Notes under the pieces: model-generated
Database searches by the model: none
The model's input: the letters and a program-made list of their open reading frames with translations, nothing else
What the model was told of the DNA's origin: nothing
Made by a program: the position numbers and the translations under genes
Part shown: positions 24,201 through 35,500 of the stretch, piece after piece
Position numbering within the stretch: the first letter of the stretch is position 1
Layout: each line of letters begins with the position of its first letter
Assembly (NCBI GenBank): GCA_002633005.1
Contig: NMRA01000135.1
Location: forward strand, 1 to 59,595
DNA length: 59,595 nucleotides
Direction: 5' to 3'
Origin: Phoronis australis
Lineage: Eukaryota; Phoronida; Phoronidae

Positions 24201-27200
24201 ATACACTTGCTAAATTTAGTAAAGATCCTGCAAACGGTTTGGGAGATACAGCCATGGGCGCAAAAAAACAAAACTGCCACTAGGAGGCGCCACAGTAGTC
24301 CAAATCGTCTGAAAATCATTGTCAGCTGTCTTCCTTATAGTAAGCACATACACGCCAATTTTCACAATCATCCTTTGAGCGGTTTGGTTGATAGAGGGGT
24401 GGACGCAAAAATACAGACTCGAAAACAGTAAAAATGGCCACTAGGTGGCGCAAACTACGTCGAATCCATCTGAAAACAGTAGGATAGCGTCATCTCACTA
24501 ATAGGTGCCTACATACCAAATTTCATGAAAATCCGTTCAATACTTTTGAAGATACAAAGGTAAGCGTAAAAAACTAAAATTGCCACTAGGGGGCACACCG
24601 GTAGTCGGATCCGTCCGAAAGTTCGCACATGCCGTCCCATTCATGAATGGAACATATGTGCCAAATTTCATGAACGTATGTCAAAGGGTTTTGGAGATAG
24701 AGCAGCGGACGCCGGACGCCAGACGCCGGACGTACGCCGCCCGGACGGACGGACGGACAGAGATGACAGCATAATGCGTCCACATATAAATATGTGGGCG
24801 CATAAAAATGAGAGATCAAAATCTTACGTTTTTTTAATTAATGTGATGACACACGTTTACCGCACATGTAGATACAACATTTTAAGTATTATTCTTTATT
24901 TATCACCTTTCTTAAACAGTTAACGACATTTCCAAGGCTGTCAACGCCTCTATTCATGCAACGGTTTTGATTTTGCTTCCGAAGAACAAGAAGTAACAAA
25001 GCACTGTATACCTAAAACACATTAACGCCACAAATTACCTAACAACGTAGAACGGATAATAATATGGATAAAAGCCGAATGACAGTTACAATTGTCATAG
25101 CGTCCGATATACGTCACAATATTCTGTAAAATAAGATAAGTATACGACAGGAATAACAGACTGTATATGGGACTGAGTGCAGCCCCAAGTGGCAGACGCA
25201 CAGCACTGGACGGGCTTAGAGCGCCTAACCCTAATGTCACCTCCTAGTGCCTAAAGCCTTCCAATGCTCCAGGATCGCTTGTAATACATGGGGAAATTTC
25301 GCGACTCAGGCCAGCAAGAAGGTATAGGGTATAGCACAGCCAGAATCATTCATATTCAACTCCCCCGCAATCACTGTGGCCACCTCAGTAGCAACAAAAG
25401 CTTTCCTTCACTTCAGGGTTGCCACCTGGAGCTTACGCACTAGCCACCCCCAATCCCCCCCCTCCGCTTCCACCGGCCTGCAAAGATGACCAGGAATTTC
25501 GCCAGTTCTCAGGCGCGGGTCTGGGGCTGAACTTATTTTTAAGAAAAGCCTGTTGAATACGAGGAAGCACTTATTTGAAGGATAATCCTAAACCGATGAG
25601 AACACGGGAACCGCTGCTCTAAGGACATCAAAACTAATCAACAAAACACAAAGCCTACACACTGTGACGAGCGAAAACAGGAAACACATTCAAGACAAAA
25701 ACTTATTTACTTTCTGAAAATCAAGGGGTGGAAATAACCGCGCAGTTCCTCGCTTGACAACGCTCACGTGCCGGGTAAACTAAGATTGCGACACACAAAC
25801 ATGGGTCACCCACCGCCAAACAAGAAGCAGGACTCACAAGACATGGCACCCAAAACACACCTGGCGACTTACCAACACGGCTTACCCACCACCCACCATA
25901 GCACACGGTTTGTGACCAAGTTAGCGAGGGTACAACTGAAATTGCATTTTCCCAATTTTCTTAGTAAGCGTTCCTGGCATGCCCGCACTCAGCCTAAAAT
26001 ATAGGGGAGCTCAATTTCTCAGTATGGGGACCTTTTACTGAACAAAATAAACGAGGACTTAAAAAAACGGGCCACTCGGTTCAGGCCTACGATTTGTGCA
26101 TCTGCGCCGACTTCCCGTGTCCTTTGTGAAATTTTGTGTAGTTCATTTGGACTTTTTTCACTGAGGCAGACCTTTTTGCCCAATTCGCCAAATTGGGGGG
26201 CTCGAATGAGCCCCCCGAGCCCCCCTGGGTGCGCCCATGCCTAGCACCAAATTATGTTCTGTACCATACCCACAATACCATAAATAATATTTTGAAATAT
26301 TGCCAGTATATTCACAATGAATTAGAAAATCTTGAAGAAATGAAAAAAAGGGCTATTTTGGCAAATACTTCTGTCTAAAATAGGCGAGATTTTACCATAA
26401 GTGGGGAACTACATTCAGTTCCACAATTACCCTGGTGTTTCCACTCTTTAAACATTACATGACTACAGTGCAATGACTGGTTACCATAAGTGCGTGATAT
26501 CATGCTAAGACCTGGAAATTGTAATTAATTTCTGCTGCTCAATATCTATAACATTTAAAGAAGGTATAAAGCCCCATTCGTGATTGAGATCACTGACCAT
26601 AATAAAACTGGTCTCAGCTAGTTCCTTATTCAGATGAGAAATGATTTCTGGGCTCGCAAAAAACTAACAGATCGCCATTCCTCCAGACCACTTCCTGATC
26701 CACCCACAAGCCAACTTGTAGAGTCTGATCTCAACCAATAACAAGCCACCACTTCTTTCCAAGCCCTGAGATCACCTGCAGTTCGAACAAGGAACAAATT
26801 GAGCTCAATTTCTCACTGTAAGTGGTCTAAATTTTCTGTGATGGATAACGGCTTATAACCACTTTAAATTAATAACAAGTACAATATTATGCAAAATTGT
26901 AAAAACAAGACTTCCAATTACTCAGTGTCACCTCATAAAAGCAGCACCTCACTTAAACTCAGACTTGATAAATATCGACCTATGACTTAACTAAAAATGT
27001 CTGGGTTGTGTTCCGCAAACACAAAAAACTTGCAAAAACACAAGGTCACTCAAGTCCTCGGGAGATATCTCTTTCAGAAGGAAAAATGTGACCATGTTAG
27101 CTCTTCTTGCGGATGTCTTGTGTTTACGGAATACAGCCCAGCTAAGATTCATTCCATGCATTATGTTACTTACGGCAAGAATGAAATTCAGGTCTGAGAT

Positions 27201-27277
27201 GCAACCTTCAGCCACTTGGAACAAGACAAACCTCAAGTCTTTAAAAAACCTTAGACTTAAAAATTTAACTTTAAAAG
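21249..27277. other. Gene-free interval between globin-tail gene and RFX7-like gene
   Basis: Both neighbouring genes end here, (+) at 21248 and (-) at 27278. AATAAA on the + strand at 21985-21990 and 22182-22187 may serve the upstream gene. The main content is the 1.08-kb repeat at 23736-24810. A C/G-rich repeat-end motif recurs at about 23395-23445 and 26185-26245. No coding exon is supported. Confidence 0.6.
23736..24810 (+). mobile_element. 1.08-kb repeat family B, copy 1
   Basis: Nearly identical, in opposite orientation, to 47825-48909 inside the last TEX9 intron. The inside is built from degenerate ~115-125-bp sub-units, each with a TGCCACTAG-type site, a TCATGAAAATCCGTT-like segment and a GGAGATA-like segment. 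The right end carries a short palindrome, CCACATATAAATATGTGG, followed by GCGCATAAAA. No protein is encoded. It is likely a non-autonomous dispersed element with internal satellite-like structure. Confidence 0.85.
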
Positions 27278-29550
27278 CTAAAACTGATTGAGATGCTGAC
27301 CATAGGGACCACTGCCAGTGTTGCCACTACCAAAGGGAATCCCATCACTAGCTTCACTGACCTGCAGATTGCATGCATTATATGGACTATAACTGGGTGG
27401 GCTGGACACTGGACTATAGGAATAACCACTTTGCACACAAGGGTTTATCCCAGAAGCCATGTTACCAACAGGATCACATGAACGCACTTCTGCTAACTGA
27501 GGAGATGCCTTCAGATTGTAGGAGTCAAAATACTGCGTTATATTCCTTTTGGCCTTTTCTGGCCAGTGAGGATGGAGTCCGCGGTCTTGCTGAGGTCGAG
27601 TTTGTAATTTATTCTGCAGCAAATTTCCTAGAATGCCTTCTCGAGAGTTAGAATTCTGCGTAAATGGCATCTGCTGATCCCTTGACCATTTGTTAGTGTA
27701 GTGGGACACGGCGAATATTTCCCGCACTTCATTTGAGTATGGCGAATCTGGCGACAAACTGGATTCAACAACTGAAAAGCTTTGAGGATTCAAGTTGAGC
27801 GAAATGGGACGCTGTTGAGCACAACTCTTAGAGCTGCCATAAACCTCCTCGTATCCTCCTACACGGCGACCGTCACTCTGTTGTAATGGGGCATAAAAAC
27901 TGGGTACGTTACGATTCACTTCCACATTTACTTGAACAGGCGCGACAGGTGACGAATCGTACTGAACAGGGCTGTAAACATTTGTGACAGATGAATGCGC
28001 GGATGACACACCCAAACCACAGCTATGATCACCAAAGCTAACCGGTAAACTATACATTATGCTGGCAGCACTAGTACTATTGTCATCACTATCCTTGCTG
28101 TAAATAAAACTTTCAGCAGACTGTTGAACAGCAGAAGATACAGTGCTGATAGCATCGCTGTCTGTGCTATTGTCCCCGTAAGTTTCCTTATAAAATGGCT
28201 TCACAACATCAGGCACACTGTCACCGGATGGTGACTGCACCGGACGGAATTTGCCAACAGGTGTCATGGGTGGGTTCTGCAGTGCACTGTCTGCACGCGA
28301 GACACTTGCCTGCACACGCGACTGACCACTTGTCACAGACAGATTTGTTTCAAGCCACGATACACTAGCATCCATGTGTGATGAAGCTGATCCCAGGCGC
28401 GAGTCATTTGAGTTAGCATATGACACATCAGTGTCGGAATGTGATGAAATATTGCGGGAAATGTTGCCAGTAAATGTGACGCATGTGTTTTCATGTGAAT
28501 TGATATTTTCCTGATGTGATACAACCTTTTCAGGATACGACATATCAATATCACATCCTGAATCCTTGCACGTTAAAAGATTTTTCAACAGTGTCAAGTC
28601 ATCATTGGGTTCCCGGTGTTCAGGATCACTAGCCTGCATTTCTAGCAGTGGTGCAGAATGCCTGTGTTGAGACACAAAACTTGTGTCGTGGAACAAGAAT
28701 GAATTTAGGTCCTCACTATCAGGAAAATCTTGACTGGAGGAGTCGGTATGAGGAAGAAAGTCCAATTCTTTATCAAAGGTTATGTCACACGGAAGATCTG
28801 TTGGTAAAATGCTAAAATGACTTGTTGTTGTCACATCTTGCCACTCGCTGGAAGCTGCAGTTGTCTTGGAGGAGTCAATGACAAGTCGTTTCGAACTTAC
28901 AGTATCAGAAGTATCAGTCGACAGCCTCTTAACACCTCTTGGTGAAAGCACTTTTGGATTTGTTTTGTTTTTACTGATGACAGTTTTACTAGCGTCTGTA
29001 CTTGAAACACTTTTCTCTCCACCATGTACATTTGAATCAGAGAGTCCATCACCTGAACTTTCCAGAGCTTTTACATTAGACATTGGTAAGCTCCCAGTAC
29101 TTGCACTAGATCCTGCTTTGTGCTTTTGACTCTTTAGGACAAGTCTGTTTTTGACAGATTCTTTCACTGCAGCACTTTGCAGCTTGCGCTTTTCCTTCAG
29201 CAAGTTTGCAACAGTCATATTACTATTCCGTGAACTTGAGGACTGTCCTGTACCTACCCTCATTGACTTGTCAACCGGAACTGAAGCACTTCGGACTGTG
29301 ACAAGGGGACTTGATTTGTGACCAAATATAATTACCGATGGCACAGTTGGTGAAATCACAGGAAGTGAATCTGAGGCTGAAGTTGAAACTGCAGTGCCAT
29401 CTGTTGTAGTTGCCATCGTCATCGTTGTTGTTAAAGGCAAGGGCTTGTCCGGACTACTTTGAATAATGTCAGTAGTACTTTTGTTGGCAGAAAGGACAGG
29501 TACAAATGCACTGGGCACGCCATCCTGGGTTATTGGTTGTTTCATTTTCT
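27278..29550 (-). CDS. RFX7: RFX7-like last exon: Ser/Pro-rich C-terminal region
   Basis: The acceptor is CTTGTTGCAG; the first two bases complete a Glu codon and the frame continues EKMKQPITQDG to a TAG stop. The exon gives 756 residues. An open frame continues upstream through the 17-bp tandem repeat, but that part is intron. The region is dominated by Ser, Thr, Asp, Val and Pro, with short islands resembling human RFX7. No DNA-binding residues are here; activation or protein contact is the likely role. Confidence 0.85.
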
Positions 29551-32500
29551 CTGCAACAAGGGAAAGGTTAACGGATGATAATGAACGTGAACAAACTGAC
29601 CATGTGAACAAACTGACCATGTGAACAAACTGACCATGTGAACAAACTGACCATGTGAACAAACTGACCATGTGAACAAACTGACCATGTGAACTCTAGT
29701 TGTTTTAAGGTAAAGACACGTTACGTAACTAACTATTCGTGTTCATGCCCAAAGAGTTCAAATTACAAAACTCAAAAACCAGGCAGTGGGCATTCTACAC
29801 TGATAAGCTCTTATGACTTTCGGTAAATCGCTTCCCGCTAATGAAAACTTTTCTAAGCCACTGACCCACATTCATTTAAGGCAGTGACTACAGCGAAACT
29901 GACGAGAGACATTGCCTTATAAACTAGCATGAAATCAATGCATTCCAAGGCTGTTTAAAATACAAATTTTTGGAAAAATGACGAGGGCGTGTGCTTTCTT
30001 TAAGTAGTGATGAGCGACTTCAAAAATGACGTGGACGCAGAATAGAACTTAATATGGTTTTTGGCTTAATCACGACGACCAATATGACCATCACACTCAA
30101 AGTCAAGCTACAATAGAATAGAAAGCACACCAACAAGCATTATTTGAATCTAAAAGATTCACGGAATGATCAGATGAAAATAAAAACAAGTTTGCAAAGC
30201 TCATGACCCAAAAATTTACAACTGAGCAGATTGCGATATCTGGGCATTCTCTTCTAAGTGACATCAATATATTGTCAAAACCAAAATGGAAGTAAGAGCA
30301 CACATCTTGAATTTCACTGCAGGAAGATTAAGACATTTGTATTTCAAGGATAAAAAGAAATTATTACACATAAACTCTGACGACCTTTAGTTCACAAAGT
30401 GCGATCAAGTCCTCGCCAACGTGGAGGTTATTTCTGCAATTCTGAATCTAAAACTCAACATGAAGAGCTTCAGGCAGATAAAAAAGCAGCCATTTTACCT
30501 GATTAAGTTACATGTGCTTTCAAATTGAGCTTGTTCTTCTTTTGCAAACAAACTCAGTAGAAAACAGAGGATGTACAAGACGACTCTAAGGCACTCTTAC
30601 CAGACAGTTTATCATTCTGTTTTTCCAGAAGTTTTTTTTTCAGCTCCAACTTGCCACAAAGAACAGCTGACAGCTGTAACTGCACACTTGGCGCGGTCTG
30701 ACCTTGTTGTTTACAAAGGCGTGATGACAACTGAAGAGAGCTCTTGGACCTTGGATTTACAAACGCTTTAGAGACCAAAAATTCTGCTACAGACAGAAGA
30801 CTTATAAATTCTCGTCTAAAACTTTTCTCTGCCCATTCGCAAATGACAGCTTCACACGCCTCTTCAATTGAATTCGGTTTCTGTAAAACAAAGATTGCTT
30901 TAAAAACTTGCTCCAATTGATTTTTTAAAAAAATTGGCACGGCTGATTGTGATTTTTGTACTTTTTGTAACAAAGTCCCGGAGACTGACATACATATTTT
31001 CTAGGTTTGTAAGATTGTAAAGCCACAAAGAATTAGTTTATTTTGTGGCTAAATCAGATTTTAAATTATAATTTAATTATATCCATTTTAAAAATTCTCA
31101 ATTTTCCGAGTGCTCGGTACTCAAGAAAGCATGACCACCAACAGTTCCCCAGTAAAATTCCGAGCCCAATTTGGCAAATATTACTTAAAAAATCCCGAGA
31201 TTACCAAGTACCGAACTTGAAAAAGTACTCAAAATATACCATGACTTCATTGAAAAATGACAATGATCTTTATCACATCTTCTACTCTGCTGACTGACTG
31301 TGGTGGACGTTAGGTTTCAAATTAACAAATATGCCTTCACGTACAAACGTGCAATTCATTTTCAACAATTTTTCAACTGCTCATCAATAACACAGTACAA
31401 GCCAAAAGTATTCAGACAAAATGATCCGAAATTCCCCCATCATGACAGCTGGACGGAAGCCGAATTCATCGTCCGACTAGTCTTCCCGAATAACCAAGAA
31501 TGAAGAGGTATGAACAGGAAACTTAGTAAGGTGGCTAAAAGCCATTCTTTAATTAGAATTTTGCCACCGTTATAGTAGGTACCAGTCATTTTATCGTCAC
31601 AGTAATCTTCTCATGACCGAGAATGAATGTGGATTAACAGGAGAGTTAGCAAGGTGGCTAAGTCAATCTCTAATTAGAATTCCGTCGCCCTATTATTTAT
31701 TACCAGTCTTTTTGCTGTGAACAGAATTATTGGTTCTGACAGGCAAACAGTAGTTTGTCTCATCACTATTGTCTTGTGCTGTATTTACCTGTTTGGCTTT
31801 TTTGTCTGCCTTTTTCCTAACACCACTGTAACAATACTTGTGGTTCAGTCGGCCACCAAGTCTTCGCTCTTTGACATTTGGAAAGGCGATATGAAACACC
31901 TTCCCAAAGTTGCTTTCACCGATGGACTTTAAGCTATTGCTCTCACAAAAGGCACTGAAATGACAGTGATACAGCACTGAAATCCAACAAGTCAATGACA
32001 GGTACTTGGCTTAAGAGGATTTGACATTTTTTATTTATCGTTGAATTTTTGATTTTTTTTAATATTTTGATTATTTACTACTTGCAAACAAGTGGGGGGG
32101 TCCCCGGTATAGTGGCCCATATAGAGGAACCTCTCCCAAAATGCAAAATTTTCATGCTTAGCCTATTGGATTATAAAAGAAAACCTACATCAAATTAAAT
32201 AAGTGATTGAAATCCTTTTGAAAACATTAATTTTTTTTGGACGATCTCTTAATGGCTTTAATTACAACATCTGGCTTAGTGATTTTCCGACGTTTGCATA
32301 ATTTAATATTTCTCACATTTTAGCTTTTTGGCTTTACACCAAAGGTTGCATCGTTACTTTTTTAAATTTTCAATGTTCATCTTTAATCCTTCATGTTTGG
32401 TCTCGAAACATCTTGATATTGAAACCAGTATCTGACAATCCCAGCAAAACACAGTGAACATAGAGTTAAAACAGCAGCAATCTAAAGAGGGAACATTTTA

Positions 32501-35500
32501 GTAGAAACATGTGTGCCAAATGCCAATAAATTCCTATAATGGGCTTAAAAATAGGAACCAGGGCTGAGGGCAATGCAAAATGCATCTACAAATGCATACA
32601 GAAATGAACATTTCACAAGCATGCCAGTGTCATTGGCAAATCAAAAATTCCATTGACGCACATTGATTGCTCAACTCGGGTGAATAGGCACCTTAAAATT
32701 GGGTCTGCGTAATGTGCATTACATTCAGATTCTAACGCAATGGCACCGCAGGACGGCTGAACAAAACCAACATTTGAGATGCAACCAATTGACTTTAGCA
32801 TATTGCGAAAACACAAAAGCCAACTGCGAGCTTACCTGTTTGTTTGAACAAAAATAACATTAGCGTCACGTAACATACTGGGACGACAAACAAAATCACA
32901 AACACGAATGACGTCAAAAATGTGGTCAGAAAAATGTGACTCATATATGGTCTAATCTGACCTATAGTGTTAACAAAGAGCCACGTTTTCTAACATGACC
33001 CTTAGTATAGGAGCGCACAAAAATGAGATGTTATTCATGAATTACCAATAATCTTGAAAGACATCCTTCTTCACCAGTGACTGTCTTGGGTGATACTCAA
33101 CATGATCTTCAATCCAACCAAATGCCTGAGAGTATCCCGTGAACTTGCCTTCTTCAAACAAAGACCTGAAGAACAACATTAAAATTAGAAGCACCATGAT
33201 CATCCAGATAATTCATGAACATCAGGTTGTGTCGGAAATGTTACTCCTAAAAACAACTAGTTCAGATTCTACATTACAACTTTCTCTTGTTCAGAGTGGC
33301 AGTAAAAACCCAAGATTTTTCTTCATTGATGAGTAGTCCAGGTAGCCTACTGTCTGTGATCACGACAAACACTGTTTACAACGCTTCTAGGAGTTTGGGG
33401 CGATTATGAAAAAGGCAAGTAACAAGAAGTCACTAATGCTACTGTAACATTAATCAGTCATACAGTGTGACAACATCCCAACTGAACTGCTTACTTGTTG
33501 TTCATCTACTGAAGACAAAATTTCGCTCAACAAGGGAAATTTGTAATAACTAAATCCACTAAGAACCAAGTAACACCACCCAGTGGGAAAGCACAGAACC
33601 AGAACCTTGCAAGTTAAAAGTCGTATAACAGTAAAATCTCAATGATTCCAGACGCGCTAGCCACTTCAGAATGAAACAATATTTCTTAATTAATTGTTGT
33701 TATTCACTTCAAGACACATACTGAAATCAGCAGGGTTGGTTTTGCTAAGTTTGGACAAGGCCATTTGCAAACCTCGGTTATTCTCATTATTGCTGTAAGC
33801 AGAGGCTCTATTGGTAATTTGAATGGATGCCTTCTAAAGCTGACAGTAAACCAAGTTCCTGTACATAAAGTGCCCGTCAGTGACTTCAAACCATTGAATT
33901 AAATGCTCAGCACTAACAATTTTCAGTAATTGCCGAGTCCAAAAACAATCTCTAACCTGAGTGTTAGATGCTGGGATCAAATTTACAATCATGTTAAGTG
34001 ATCTTCATGAAATTCATTGTTTAACAATTAGACGATAAATACAAAAATTGCAAACAACATAATTCATAGTTTAAAATCAAATTGATACCTTGTAGACTCC
34101 TTGTCTTCTTTGTTTTCTTCTTCTTGTAAAACGACAAACAGCAATTGCTTTTCCTGGTCAGACAATTTTCGAATGCCCTCCTAGAAAATGACACTATCCT
34201 CTTGAGTCTTATAGAACATAGCATACAAAATAAAAATAAATCAATTTCTGGTCTTTATGTACATGATAACGTAGCGTCCCCATCTCAGAGACTTCTATAG
34301 ATCGCCTGAAGCCGATGTGCTAGCATGTCAGCATTGAGGGAGATTGTTGTCACATGGATTGGGACATAATTTCTTTGGTGGATGATGTAATACATAGTTC
34401 CAAACAGCTGCTAGATTATATGTAAGTCCTTCGTGTCTTTTGAGGATGGGAGACTTAATTCTCTCCTGAATCGCCTCTCTCACACCATGGANCTAATCTG
34501 AGTGTTAGATGCTGGGATCAAATTTACAATCATGTTAAGTGATCTTCATGAATTTCACTGTTTAGCAATTAGACGATAAATACAAAAATTGCAAACAACA
34601 TAATTCATAGTTTAAAATCACTGGTTAAACATAAAATTGATACCTTGTAGACTCCTTGTCTTCTTTGTTTTCTTCTTCTTGTAAAACAACAAACAGCAAT
34701 TGCTTTTCCTGGTCAGACAATTTTCGAATGCCCTCCTAGAAAATGACACTATCCTCTTGAGTCTTATAGAACATAGCATACAAAATAAAAATAAATCAAT
34801 TTCTGGTCTTTATGTACATGATAACGTAGCGTCCCCATCTCAGAGACTTCTATAGATCGCCTGAAGCCGATGTGCTAGCATGTCAGCATTGAGGGAGATT
34901 GTTGTCACATGGATTGGGACATAATTTCTTTGGTGGATGATGTAATACATAGTTCCAAACAGCTGCTAGATTATATGTAAGTCCTTCGTGTCTTTTGAGG
35001 ATGGGAGACTTAATTCTCTCCTGAATCGCCTCTCTCACACCATGGAAAAACCAACCCTCCTCATTATCAAGGATCATTTTCCACAGAAAAATCCTGGTCT
35101 TATGCGTAAAGGTGACTAAACACTGCTGAGTCATAGTCATCTCCAAAGGTAGGGCAACGGTGTTGGTAAATCCTACTTTTAAGCGCCTGCTTCGTTTCTC
35201 CAGCATAGGACTCAAGACAATTTGTAGAAGTCTCCCAGATGGGGGCGCTACATTATCATTTGTATAAAGAAGTCCAGAAATTGATTTATTTTTCTTTTGC
35301 ATTAGGCCATAACTGGATGAATAACATACATTCAATTAACATAGCATACAACTCGCAAACATTTTTAATTCTGGTGAGCACGCCACTTGTTGGCCATACT
35401 ACTGTTCAATACAAATATCACTAATTTCAGACAAAAATTATTGGCAATAGTCAGTTTTTGAGAACCAGTTGGGTGTCCATTATTCGGTGGAGAAAACTGG

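Noticed and set aside
24580-24923. Open frames around 24580-24923 and their mirror near 47703-48031
   Set aside because: They come from both copies of the 1.08-kb repeat in either orientation, with Arg/Pro-rich chance translation.
29551-29671. Extension of the RFX7-like last exon through the 17-bp repeat to an upstream ATG
   Set aside because: A good acceptor at 29551 with matching phase from the previous exon shows the repeat is intronic.
33704-33889. Possible minus-strand exon reading NRGLQMALSKLSKTNPADF
   Set aside because: It has a plausible acceptor but ends in a phase incompatible with the exons on either side, which already join correctly without it.
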